22,352 bases of DNA from an uncultured Caulobacter sp. (GTDB taxonomy: Bacteria; Pseudomonadota; Alphaproteobacteria; Caulobacterales; Caulobacteraceae). Below, one piece after another: positions 6,736 to 14,411 of the stretch (position 1 is its first letter; each line of letters begins with the position of its first letter). The DNA is taken from the NCBI GenBank assembly GCA_937925635.1, contig CALALX010000109.1, positions 1 to 22,352 of the forward strand, read 5' to 3'. The translations under genes and the position numbers were made by a program. Below the pieces are notes generated by a model. It was given only the letters and a program-made list of their open reading frames with translations. It searched no databases and was not told where the DNA came from.

Positions 6736-7758
6736 ATGAAGCGTCGAGAGTTCATCAGCGGCGCCGCCGCCACAGGCCTCGGCCTAGCCGCGACGGCCGG
6801 CGCCGGATCGGCCCAGGCCCAGTCCTACGCAGACCTTGCAACCCTGTCGGTCAAGGACCTGAACTACCGAAACTTCTCATCTCTCGGCCCGTCGAGGAAT
6901 GTCGGCGTGATGGGCTACAACTTCGGCCTGGTGTTCCAGAACGGCCTCGGGGCCATGGCGTCCGGCAACAACGTCCAGGTCAGTTCGGCCTACCAGCTGG
7001 CGGGCATGACCGTGGACCTGATGCAGGCGATCGCGGCCAAGGCCCAGGCGGACCTGATCGCTCAGCTGGCCGCGGCTGGCCGCCCCATCCTCACGACCGA
7101 GCAGATGCACGCCACCCAGGCCTTCCAGGCGCTCAAGAGCTCGGCCATTCCGTTCCGCAAGCAGCCGGCGGCCGACGCGCGACGCGTGGTCATCGCGCCG
7201 CCGACCGGCCAGGGTCTCTATCTGACGGCCGTGGACTCGCCGCTCACCGACAAGTCGCCGTTCGACCAGGCCTCGGTGAAGGCCTTGCATATGATCGGCA
7301 TGGAGCTGGATGCCGTGATCCTCATCCCGACCCTGGTCATCGACGTGGCCAGCCTCTCCCGGTCCGGCAACAGCATCTATTCGGGCGGCGCCAGCGTCGG
7401 CATCGAGCCGGGCCTGTTCATGGTCGAGCTGTTCAGCGGACTGAACGTCTATCACGCGCGCAACAAGATCGCGGGGGACGGAGGCCGCGGCGCTCTGCAG
7501 AAAAGGGTCCGGCTGGGCCAGGCGGGCCAGTTGGTCGAAGCCTCGAGCTATTCCAACCGCGACGAGGTGGCCTGGTGGAACTCGCGCGTGAACAGCGGTA
7601 TGGCCACACCCGGCGAGATCGGCCCGACCTTCGCCTACGCCCACAACACCTACAAGTATGTGGTCGAACCGACGCTGTTCCAGATGCGGGCCCTGGCCGC
7701 TGCCTCAGCCCTCAATCGCGCCAGCGTGCAGGCGGTCAGCCAGTTCAAGCGGTCCTGA
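6736..7758 (+). CDS. Tat-exported protein of unknown function
   Basis: This 340-residue protein has a twin-arginine-type signal: KRREFISG at residues 2-9, a hydrophobic alanine/glycine-rich stretch, and a likely cleavage site after AQA near residue 29. The mature part should be periplasmic. It is rich in Ala, Ser, Asn and Gln, with no repeats, membrane helices or catalytic motif that I recognise. A Tat signal often means a cofactor is inserted before export, but no cofactor site is evident. Start ATG 6736 follows GGAGGG. The next gene also encodes an exported protein, 80 bases downstream, with a possible promoter of its own. Confidence 0.8.
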   Translation: MKRREFISGAAATGLGLAATAGAGSAQAQSYADLATLSVKDLNYRNFSSLGPSRNVGVMGYNFGLVFQNGLGAMASGNNVQVSSAYQLAGMTVDLMQAIAAKAQADLIAQLAAAGRPILTTEQMHATQAFQALKSSAIPFRKQPAADARRVVIAPPTGQGLYLTAVDSPLTDKSPFDQASVKALHMIGMELDAVILIPTLVIDVASLSRSGNSIYSGGASVGIEPGLFMVELFSGLNVYHARNKIAGDGGRGALQKRVRLGQAGQLVEASSYSNRDEVAWWNSRVNSGMATPGEIGPTFAYAHNTYKYVVEPTLFQMRALAAASALNRASVQAVSQFKRS

Positions 7759-7771
7759 CCGCCGCGACCCC

Positions 7772-7799
7772 TTGCGGGCGGGCGCAGGACGCCTATCCT
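7772..7799 (+). promoter_or_regulatory. Possible sigma-70 promoter of the small exported protein
   Basis: TTGCGG (7772-7777) and TATCCT (7794-7799) are separated by 16 bases and lie about 40 bases before ATG 7839. This is a pattern match only. Confidence 0.3.
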
Positions 7800-7838
7800 C
7801 CATCGTCGAGGGACTACGACGACCTTGGAGACAAGCGC

Positions 7839-8345
7839 ATGCGCCTGCCTGCCCTTCTGTCCGCCACCGTGTTCGCCGCCGCCATAGCTTCGACAGCCCA
7901 GGCCGCCCCGGCCCGGGTGGCGACGATCAACATCGACATCGGCCCCGAGCTGGCCGGCAAGACCGACATCATCGGCCAGCGTGACCTCGACCAGCTGACC
8001 GACGAGCTACGCGAGTCGCTCGAACGCGAGCTCGGCCGCGCCGGCGCCCTCACCGCCGACGGCGGCGTGCTGACCGTGGTCATCGAGGACGCCACGCCCA
8101 ACCGCCCGACCATGCGGCAGCTGACGCGGACGCCGGGCCTCTCGTACGAGAGCCGCGGTATCGGCGGCGCGACGCTCAGCGGGACCTATGTCGGCGTCGA
8201 TGGCGTCAGCACCCCGATCAGCTATCGCTGGTATGAAAGCGACTTCCGCAACACCGTCGTCTCCGCCACCTGGAGCGACGCCGAGCGGACGTTCGACCGC
8301 TTCGCCCGCAAGCTGGCGCGCGGCGAGTCCGTCGCGGCGAAGTAG
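7839..8345 (+). CDS. Small secreted/periplasmic protein, unknown function
   Basis: This 168-residue protein starts at ATG 7839, with TTGGAG at 7825-7830 as ribosome site. Residues 1-23 form a Sec-type signal peptide (MRLPALLSATVFAAAIASTAQA) with an AQA cleavage site. The mature part has an acidic segment with DLDQLTDELRESLEREL (about 47-63), then strand-like stretches ending in FDRFARKLARGES. It looks like a small alpha/beta periplasmic protein. I do not recognise the family. The open frame runs far upstream in another frame across the preceding gene, but that part is non-coding. Confidence 0.75.
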   Translation: MRLPALLSATVFAAAIASTAQAAPARVATINIDIGPELAGKTDIIGQRDLDQLTDELRESLERELGRAGALTADGGVLTVVIEDATPNRPTMRQLTRTPGLSYESRGIGGATLSGTYVGVDGVSTPISYRWYESDFRNTVVSATWSDAERTFDRFARKLARGESVAAK

Positions 8346-8367
8346 CTAGAACTTCTGGGCTTGCCCC

Positions 8368-8406
8368 ATCGCCGTTCACACGGTCTTTTGGCGGGTGAAC
8401 GGCGAT
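8368..8406. repeat. Perfect 12-base inverted repeat before the symporter gene
   Basis: ATCGCCGTTCAC (8368-8379) and GTGAACGGCGAT (8395-8406) are exact complements around a 15-base spacer. It lies 42 bases before the symporter ATG and 22 after the previous stop. It could be a terminator of the upstream gene (no T-run follows) or an operator for a sugar-responsive repressor. Confidence 0.6.
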
Positions 8407-8448
8407 AACAATTCGCCGACGCAAGACATCCTGCATTAGCGAGGCGAC

Positions 8449-9858
8449 ATGGCCGACGGCCGCCGTTCTTTCCTGACGCTCGCGGCGTTCGCCGCCCCCT
8501 GCCTGCCGCTGGCGGCCTTCGGCCTGCCGCTGGTGATCACTCTTCCCCACTACTATTCCGAGACGCTGGGCGTGAACCTGTCGGCGGTCAGCCTCGCCTT
8601 CGTGCTCGTCCGGCTGATCGACATCGGGTTCGATCCGCTCTTCGGCACGGTGCTTGACCGCACACGCTGGTCCTTCGGTCGCTTCAAGGGCTGGCTGGCG
8701 ATCAGCATGCCGGCGCTGATGCTGGCCATCTACATGCTGTTCATGGCCAAGCCGGGCGTGGGGGTCGGCTACCTGTGGTTCTGGCTGGTCGTGGTCTATT
8801 TCGGCCTGTCGATCGCCACCCTGGCGCACACGTCCTGGGCGTCGAAGCTGTCGACCGACTACAATGAGCGGTCGCGCATCTACGCCTTCTGGCAGACCGG
8901 CAACGTGGTCGGGATGATCGTCATCCTCACCCTGCCGATCCTGCTCAACGCGATCGGCATGGGAGACAACGAGACTGAGATCGTAGGCGGCCAGGGCTGG
9001 TTCATCGTTGTCCTACTGCCCCTTGCGACCCTTCTGGCGCTCTGGCGCGTTCCGGAACCGCCCGTTATCGAGGACGCCAATCCCGAGAGAGCGTCGCTGA
9101 AGGACTATTTCCGGCTCATCGGTCGGCCGACGGTCATCCGCATCCTCGCCGCCGACTTGCTGACCGGCCTCGCGCCGGGGATCGCCGGAACGCTGTTCTT
9201 TTTCTTCTTCATCCGGGTCAAGCAGTTCACCTTCCTGGAGTCTTCCAGCCTGCTGCTCGTCTATTTTCTGGCCGCCGTGCTCGGAGGCTTCATCTGGACC
9301 AAGCTCGCCAAGCGGATCGGCAAAGCCAAGGCCCTGATCGCCGCCTGCGTCACCTACGCGATCGTGCAATTCCTGGTCGTTACCCTTCCGGCCGGCAATT
9401 TCTGGCTGGCGACGCCGTTCCTGGTCGCGGCCGGCATTCCCTATTCCGCCGGCGCGCTGCTGCTGCGCTCGATGCTCGCGGACTACGGTGACGAGGAGCG
9501 GCTGGAGTCCGGCAAGGACAGGACGGGCCTGCTGTACGCGATCCTGACCGGCACGGTGAAGGTCGGCTCGGCCCTGGCGGTCTGCAGTCTGTTCCTGCTC
9601 GACTCGCTCGGCTTCGACGCCAAGACCGCCGCCAACAGCACCCCGCTGTCCATGGACGGCCTTCAAGCGCTCTACGCCTTCGCGCCCGGGATCATCGGCC
9701 TGCTCGCCGCCGCCTGCATGATCGGCTATCCCCTGACCGAGGAGAAGCACGCCGAGATTCTGCGCCAACTCGGCGAGAAGGACGGCGTCTTCCCGCCTCC
9801 GACCCCAGAGGACGTGGCAGGGACCAACCCCAATGTCGTCAACCCCGTCGTCACCTGA
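8449..9858 (+). CDS. MelB/GPH-type sugar:cation symporter (MFS)
   Basis: The 469-residue inner-membrane protein has about 12 hydrophobic segments and fits the glycoside-pentoside-hexuronide:cation symporter group of the major facilitator superfamily. The family cation site RxxDxxxDPxxG is present as R55, D58, D62, P63 and G66, followed by D70 and a basic RTRWSFGRFKGW loop. The substrate is probably a sugar or glycoside, but no neighbouring glycosidase or regulator confirms it. Start ATG 8449 has GAGGCG upstream. The last 26 bases overlap mazG in another frame, so the two genes are probably co-transcribed. A strong inverted repeat upstream may regulate the pair. Confidence 0.87.
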   Translation: MADGRRSFLTLAAFAAPCLPLAAFGLPLVITLPHYYSETLGVNLSAVSLAFVLVRLIDIGFDPLFGTVLDRTRWSFGRFKGWLAISMPALMLAIYMLFMAKPGVGVGYLWFWLVVVYFGLSIATLAHTSWASKLSTDYNERSRIYAFWQTGNVVGMIVILTLPILLNAIGMGDNETEIVGGQGWFIVVLLPLATLLALWRVPEPPVIEDANPERASLKDYFRLIGRPTVIRILAADLLTGLAPGIAGTLFFFFFIRVKQFTFLESSSLLLVYFLAAVLGGFIWTKLAKRIGKAKALIAACVTYAIVQFLVVTLPAGNFWLATPFLVAAGIPYSAGALLLRSMLADYGDEERLESGKDRTGLLYAILTGTVKVGSALAVCSLFLLDSLGFDAKTAANSTPLSMDGLQALYAFAPGIIGLLAAACMIGYPLTEEKHAEILRQLGEKDGVFPPPTPEDVAGTNPNVVNPVVT

Positions 9859-10648
9859 CGACCATCCGATCTTCCGCCTGGTCGAGATCATGGCCCGGCT
9901 GCGCGACCCCGAGCGCGGCTGCGCCTGGGATCTGGAACAGACCTTCGCGACCATCGCGCCCTACACGGTCGAGGAGGCCTATGAGGTCGCTGACGCCATC
10001 GAGCGGAACGACCTGAAGGATCTCAAGGAAGAACTGGGCGACCTGCTGCTGCAGGTGGTCTTCCACTCGCGGATGGCCGAGGAACAGGGGGCGTTCGATC
10101 TCGGAGACGTCGCCAACGCCATCTCGGACAAGATGGTCCGCCGGCATCCGCACGTCTTCGGCGACGAGGCTTCCCGCACCAGCGGCGAGCAGACCGCGGC
10201 CTGGGAGGTCATCAAGCAGCAGGAGCGGTCGGAGAAGGCGCGCCACGGCATTCTCGACGATGTTCCCGTCGGCCTGCCCGCCCTCACCCGCGCGGTGAAG
10301 CTGAACAAGCGCGCGGCCCGTGTCGGCTTCGTCTGGCCGAGCGTGAAGGAAGTCCTCGACAAGCTCGACGAGGAGGTCGGCGAGCTGAGGGTCGAGATCG
10401 AGTCCGGAGACCGCGACAAGATGCGCGGCGAGCTGGGCGACGTGCTGTTCGTGCTCGCCAACCTGGCCCGCGAGCTGGACATCGAGCCCGAGGACGCCCT
10501 GCGCGCCACCAACGCCAAGTTCGTGCGCCGTTTCGGCTATATCGAGCATCGGCTGGCCGAGCGCGGCAAGACGCCTGACCAGTCCGACCTGGCCGAAATG
10601 GACGCGCTCTGGAACGAAGCCAAGGCGGCGGAACGTTCCGCTGGGTAA
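9833..10648 (+). CDS. mazG: Nucleoside triphosphate pyrophosphohydrolase MazG
   Basis: The 271-residue protein hydrolyses (d)NTPs to NMP and pyrophosphate, a house-cleaning and stress function. It carries two MazG domains: the first has EEAYE (47-51) and EELGD (66-70), the second DEEVGELRVE (179-188) and GELGD (199-203). These acidic clusters bind Mg2+. Length and layout match E. coli MazG. ATG 9833 lies inside the 3' end of the symporter gene, with GCAGGGA just upstream, so translation is likely coupled. In many alphaproteobacteria mazG lies next to hflX; here a serine hydrolase gene lies between them and mazG faces hflX. Confidence 0.95.
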   Translation: MSSTPSSPDDHPIFRLVEIMARLRDPERGCAWDLEQTFATIAPYTVEEAYEVADAIERNDLKDLKEELGDLLLQVVFHSRMAEEQGAFDLGDVANAISDKMVRRHPHVFGDEASRTSGEQTAAWEVIKQQERSEKARHGILDDVPVGLPALTRAVKLNKRAARVGFVWPSVKEVLDKLDEEVGELRVEIESGDRDKMRGELGDVLFVLANLARELDIEPEDALRATNAKFVRRFGYIEHRLAERGKTPDQSDLAEMDALWNEAKAAERSAG

Positions 10649-10651
10649 CGG

Positions 10652-10681
10652 GTGACCCGCTCCGCGATCTCCTGCTAGGCT
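10652..10681 (+). promoter_or_regulatory. Possible promoter of the serine hydrolase gene
   Basis: GTGACC (10652-10657) and TAGGCT (10676-10681, within GCTAGGCT) are 18 bases apart and precede ATG 10706. The -10 resembles the Caulobacter GCTANAWC form. Pattern match only. Confidence 0.3.
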
Positions 10682-10705
10682 TGCCAGAAAGAGGGGGGAT
10701 GCAGG

Positions 10706-11845
10706 ATGGCCGACGGGTCGGTTCACGGTTTCACACAGGACAGGTTCGCCGAGGTCCGCACGGTCTTCGAGGGCCATCTCGCCAGCGGCGAGGACGTCGG
10801 CGCCTCGTTCTGCGCGACGCAGGACGGCGAGATCGTCATCGATCTGTGGGGTGGACACGCCGACGCCGAAAAGACCCGTCCCTGGGTCGAGGACACCATC
10901 GTCAACGTCTATTCGACGACCAAGACGATGTGCGCCCTCACCGCCCTGCTGGTCGCCGACCGCGGCGAGCTCGACTTCCATGCGCCGGTGGCCAAGTACT
11001 GGCCGGAATTCGCGGCCAACGGTAAGGAAGGCGTCACGGTCGCCCACTTGATGAGCCATTCCGCCGGCCTGTCAGGCTGGAAAGAACCGATCAACGGCGA
11101 CGTCCTCTATGACTGGGACAAGGCGACCAGCCTCCTGGCCGCCCAGGCTCCCTACTGGGAGCCGGGCACGAAGGCCGGCTACCATGCGCTGACCCAGGGC
11201 TACCTGGTCGGCGAGGTCGTGCGCCGGATCACCGGCAAGACCCTGGGTACGGTGTTCCGCGAGGAGATCGCCGGGCCGCTCGGCGCCGACTTCCACATCG
11301 GCCTGCCGGCGTCCGAGGACGGCCGCGTGGCCGATCTGATCCCGCCCCCGCCGGGCGGCGGCATTTCCGACTCGGCCCAGTCCGAGCTGACGAAGAACAT
11401 GGCGACCAATCCGCCGATCGACGTCTCCGCCACCCGCACCCGGGCCTGGCGCGGCGCGGAGATCCCGGCCGCCGGCGGAACCGGCAACGCCCGCTCGGTG
11501 GCCCGGGTGCAGTCGATCCTCGCCAACGGCGGGGTGATGGATGGCAAGCGCTTCCTATCCGAGGCCGGCTGCCGCAAGGCGCTGGAGCTGCAGATCGAGG
11601 GTCCGGATCTCGTCCTCGGCGTGCCGGCGCGCTTCGGCCTCGGCTACGGCCTGGCCGGCGGCGCCGTGCCCCTGCCCAATCCCAACACCCTCTACTGGGG
11701 CGGCTACGGCGGTTCGCTGGTGATCGTCGACATGGATGCCCGCACGACCCTGGCTTACGTCATGAACAGGATGGCGAGCACCACGGTCGGCGACATGCGA
11801 GCCTTCGGCCTGGCCATGGCCACCTGGGGCGCTCTCGCGGCCTGA
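10706..11845 (+). CDS. Beta-lactamase class C-like serine hydrolase / family VIII esterase
   Basis: The 379-residue protein has the serine beta-lactamase fold. The nucleophile motif SxxK is S70-T-T-K73, the tyrosine motif is Y159-H-A (YxN in true class C enzymes), and the third motif is WGGYGGS at 331-337. The altered second and third motifs and the lack of a signal peptide fit cytoplasmic family VIII carboxylesterases (EstB type) better than a secreted beta-lactamase. No antibiotic resistance should be inferred. A purine-rich stretch ending in GCAGG precedes ATG 10706. It is convergent with hflX, 30 bases away. Confidence 0.87.
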   Translation: MADGSVHGFTQDRFAEVRTVFEGHLASGEDVGASFCATQDGEIVIDLWGGHADAEKTRPWVEDTIVNVYSTTKTMCALTALLVADRGELDFHAPVAKYWPEFAANGKEGVTVAHLMSHSAGLSGWKEPINGDVLYDWDKATSLLAAQAPYWEPGTKAGYHALTQGYLVGEVVRRITGKTLGTVFREEIAGPLGADFHIGLPASEDGRVADLIPPPPGGGISDSAQSELTKNMATNPPIDVSATRTRAWRGAEIPAAGGTGNARSVARVQSILANGGVMDGKRFLSEAGCRKALELQIEGPDLVLGVPARFGLGYGLAGGAVPLPNPNTLYWGGYGGSLVIVDMDARTTLAYVMNRMASTTVGDMRAFGLAMATWGALAA

Positions 11846-11863
11846 GCCTCGTCACGCTCGGCC

Positions 11864-11886
11864 CGGCGGCGATCGCTATTCCGCCG
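11864..11886. terminator. Weak hairpin between convergent genes
   Basis: CGGCGG (11864-11869) and CCGCCG (11881-11886) can pair around an 11-base loop that contains the hflX stop. It sits where two convergent transcripts meet; there is no T-run, so the call is weak. Confidence 0.25.
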
Positions 11887-13192
11887 CCTCGGCCACAGTC
11901 GCTTCCGGGAACAGCCGCTCGAACCGGCCCAGCGCCTGGCTGTCGAGCCGGACGCGCAGGTGCAGGGCGCCCTCCCCGCCCTCGTGCCGACCCACCACGC
12001 GGCCGTGACGATAGAGCCAGGCCAGGGCCTCGCCGTTGCTGCTGTCGAGCACCACGTCGATCTCCGGGGTGACATCGACCAGCGTGGCCAGCCGGTGCAG
12101 CAGCGCCTGGCAGCCCTCGCCGGTGACGGCCGAAACGAGAGCCGAGCCTGAGCGCCGCGCCGCGCCCTCGGCGTCGATGCGGTCGTCCTCGCCGAGCAGA
12201 TCGGCCTTGTTCCAGACCTCGATGATGCGACGGCCGTCATCGACCGTGACGCCAAGCTCCTTCAACACCGTCTCGACATCACGCCTCTGGGCCAGGGTGT
12301 CGGGATTGGCGATGTCGCGCACGTGCAGGACCACGTCGGCCTCCTGCACCTCCTCCAGGGTGGCGCGGAAGGCTTCGACCAGCTCGTGCGGCAGGTCGGA
12401 GATGAAGCCCACCGTGTCGGACAGAATCGCCGGCCGGCCGCCCGGGAGCTTTACCGTCCGCAGCGTCGGGTCGAGGGTCGCGAACAACATGTCCTGAGCG
12501 ACGACGTCCGCTTCGGTGAGACGATTGAACAGGGTCGACTTGCCGGCGTTGGTGTAGCCGACCAGCGCGATGGTCGGGTACGGGACCTTCTTGCGCTGGG
12601 CGCGATGCAGCGTCCGGGTCCGACGGACCTCGGCCAGCTCCTTCTTCATCTTGATGATGCGGTCGGCGATCTGTCGGCGATCCAGCTCGATCTGGGTTTC
12701 GCCGGGACCACCCGTGCTGCCGGTGCCGCCGCGCTGGCGTTCCAGGTGAGTCCAGGTGCGCACCAGGCGCGAGCGCTCGTATTCCAGTCGCGCCAACTCG
12801 ACCTGCAGAACCCCTTCGCGCGTGCGGGCGCGTCGACCGAAGATCTCCAGGATCACACCGCTGCGGTCGACGACCTTGACCTGCCACGCACGCTCAAGGT
12901 TGCGTTGCTGCACCGGGGTCAGGGCCTCGTCGACCATAACGACGTCGATGTCCTCGACCTCGCACAGGAGGCGGAGCTCCTCGACCTTGCCCGAACCGAA
13001 CAACGTGGCGGGCGTGCGACCGCGCAGGGCCACGATCCTTGCTTCGACGACCTCGAGGTCGAGCGCCAGCGCCAGGCCGACCGCCTCCTCAAGGCGAGCC
13101 TGGGGGTCCCGCGCGTTGGCGTCCGTCGATCTTACGGGGTGGAGGACAAGCGCCCGCTGGACGGGCACGCCGTGATCAATGAGTTGGGTCAA
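11876..13192 (-). CDS. hflX: GTPase HflX
   Basis: The 438-residue ribosome-associated GTPase splits stalled or stressed 70S ribosomes in characterised homologues. The N-terminal HflX domain includes LFGSGKVEEL (64-73) and the glycine-rich segment RGGTGSTGGPGETQIE (154-169). The G domain shows the P-loop GYTNAGKS (212-219), DTVGF (259-263) and NKAD (328-331), followed by a VSAVTGEG (353-360) G5 region. The open frame runs upstream through hfq, but family similarity begins at LTQLIDHG. I therefore place the start at TTG 13192, overlapping the hfq stop by four bases; GTG 13168 is an alternative. The overlap implies coupling to hfq, as in the hfq-hflX pair of many proteobacteria. Confidence 0.93.
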   Translation of the reverse strand: MTQLIDHGVPVQRALVLHPVRSTDANARDPQARLEEAVGLALALDLEVVEARIVALRGRTPATLFGSGKVEELRLLCEVEDIDVVMVDEALTPVQQRNLERAWQVKVVDRSGVILEIFGRRARTREGVLQVELARLEYERSRLVRTWTHLERQRGGTGSTGGPGETQIELDRRQIADRIIKMKKELAEVRRTRTLHRAQRKKVPYPTIALVGYTNAGKSTLFNRLTEADVVAQDMLFATLDPTLRTVKLPGGRPAILSDTVGFISDLPHELVEAFRATLEEVQEADVVLHVRDIANPDTLAQRRDVETVLKELGVTVDDGRRIIEVWNKADLLGEDDRIDAEGAARRSGSALVSAVTGEGCQALLHRLATLVDVTPEIDVVLDSSNGEALAWLYRHGRVVGRHEGGEGALHLRVRLDSQALGRFERLFPEATVAEAAE

Positions 13193-13434
13193 TCGTCTTG
13201 TTCGGGGCCGGGCTCGTAGAGCTGAACCGGCTGGGCGGGCATGATCGTCGAGATCGCATGCTTGTACACGAGCTGGGACTGACCGTCGCGCCGCAGCAGG
13301 ACGCAGAAGTTGTCGAACCAGCTCACGACGCCCTGCAGCTTCACGCCATTGACGAGGAAGATGGTCAGCGGCGTCTTCGATTTGCGCACGCTGTTGAGGA
13401 AGGTGTCCTGCAGGTTCTGCTTCTTGTCCGTCAC
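13189..13434 (-). CDS. hfq: RNA chaperone Hfq
   Basis: The 81-residue Sm-like protein forms a hexamer that binds sRNAs and A-rich mRNA segments. It has the typical NLQDTFLN start, the Sm1 strand region KTPLTIFLVNGVKLQGVV and the Sm2 signature YKHAISTI, with a short acidic C-terminus (EPGPEQDD). Its length matches the short alphaproteobacterial form. The start is GTG 13434, with AAGGGGA just upstream. That Shine-Dalgarno lies in a GGGG-AAT-CCCC element directly against the start codon, and a second hairpin lies about 27 bases upstream. Both suggest translational control, and Hfq autoregulation is known elsewhere. Downstream it overlaps hflX. Confidence 0.97.
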   Translation of the reverse strand: MTDKKQNLQDTFLNSVRKSKTPLTIFLVNGVKLQGVVSWFDNFCVLLRRDGQSQLVYKHAISTIMPAQPVQLYEPGPEQDD

Positions 13435-13547
13435 GGGGATTCCCCTTCTTGTTCTTGGCCGGAGGGCAGGAAGCCCTCCACACACGCAAGCCTCTTATGC
13501 TTGGCCCGGATCAGGGCCATCCGCAACCGCCAACGGCCGGAAGACCG
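13435..13547 (-). promoter_or_regulatory. hfq leader with two hairpins
   Basis: In the hfq direction the region holds a near-palindrome GGCCCTGATCCGGGCC (13518-13503), then a perfect hairpin GGAGGGC-TTCCT-GCCCTCC (13479-13461), then the ribosome site folded in GGGG-AAT-CCCC (13445-13435). The first could end the dat transcript; the others would lie in the hfq 5' leader. GCATAAGAG near 13500 is a possible -10 region, without a good -35. Confidence 0.5.
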
Positions 13548-14411
13548 TCAACTGACCGAAGCTTGGGCGGCCTCGATATAGAGCGCCCGAAGTCGCGTCG
13601 CCACTGGGCCGGGCGCGCCGCCGCCGATCGGGGCGCCGTCAATGCTGACCACTGGCATGACCAGGGCCCCCGCGCCGGTGATGAAGGCCTCGCGCGCGGC
13701 CCTCGCCTCGGCCGGCGTGAAGGGACGTTCCTCAAAGCGGATGTTGGCCTCGCCGAGCAGGGCGATGACGCTCTTGCGCGTGACGCCGCGCAGGATATTG
13801 GCGGTCGTGTCGCGGGTGCGCAGCACGCCATCGGCGTCAACGATCCAGGCGTTGGACGAGGCGCCCTCGGTGACCAGACCGTCGGCGTCCACGAACCACG
13901 CTTCGCCGCAACCGGCCTCCTTCGCCGCCTGTTTGGCCAGCGCGTTCGGCAGCAGCCCGACCGTCTTGATGTCGCAGCGGCCCCAGCGGTTCTCAGGCAG
14001 GGTGATGACGCCGATGCCCTTCGCCGCCCGGGCCTCGGCGGCCTTCCGGTCCGTGGTCTTGGCCGTGATCACGACGGCGGGCTCGATCGGCCTGTCCGGG
14101 AACGCGTGGTCCCGTCGCGCGACGCCGCGTGTCACCTGCAGGTAGACCAACCCGTGACGCACGCGGTTGCGCCGGATCGCCTCGCGCAGCACCAGTTCCA
14201 GCGCCTTGCGGCTCATCGGTTGCGGGATGCGCAGTTCGCCCAGGCTGCGCTCTAGGCGCTCGAAATGGCCGAGCGTATCGATCATGCGCCCGTCGATCAC
14301 CGCCCAGACCTCGTAGACGCCGTCCGCCAGCTGGTAGCCGCGGTCCTCGACGTGAACCGCCGCATCGCCGTGCCGCACGAAGCGGCCGTTCACGTAAGCC
14401 CAGCGCGACAT
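13548..14411 (-). CDS. dat: D-amino-acid transaminase (class IV PLP aminotransferase)
   Basis: This 287-residue fold-type IV PLP enzyme is related to D-alanine aminotransferase and branched-chain aminotransferases. The Schiff-base lysine is K149 in CDIKTVGLLPN, and TEGASSN (181-187) is the PLP-contacting segment. The short N-terminal start YVNGRFV and the DRGYQLADGVYE segment (23-34) fit D-amino-acid transaminases. It would interconvert D-alanine and D-glutamate with their 2-oxo acids, supplying peptidoglycan precursors; 4-amino-4-deoxychorismate lyase or branched-chain transaminase are less likely. The ATG overlaps the ntrX stop by one base, so it is the last gene of the ntr operon. Confidence 0.88.
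   Translation of the reverse strand: MSRWAYVNGRFVRHGDAAVHVEDRGYQLADGVYEVWAVIDGRMIDTLGHFERLERSLGELRIPQPMSRKALELVLREAIRRNRVRHGLVYLQVTRGVARRDHAFPDRPIEPAVVITAKTTDRKAAEARAAKGIGVITLPENRWGRCDIKTVGLLPNALAKQAAKEAGCGEAWFVDADGLVTEGASSNAWIVDADGVLRTRDTTANILRGVTRKSVIALLGEANIRFEERPFTPAEARAAREAFITGAGALVMPVVSIDGAPIGGGAPGPVATRLRALYIEAAQASVS

Noticed and set aside
6456..7838. Long upstream extension of the open frame ending at 8345
   Set aside because: This part runs in a different frame across the crotonase start and the Tat-signal gene. Its translation is rich in Arg, Gly and Pro, without domains. The real gene starts at ATG 7839, with a signal peptide and a ribosome site.
10706..11845. Antibiotic-resistance class C beta-lactamase
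   Set aside because: There is no signal peptide, the YxN motif is YHA and the KTG box is replaced by WGGYGGS. A family VIII esterase is more likely.
13193..13489. N-terminal extension of the hflX open frame through hfq
   Set aside because: The extension is the out-of-frame shadow of hfq and has no HflX similarity.
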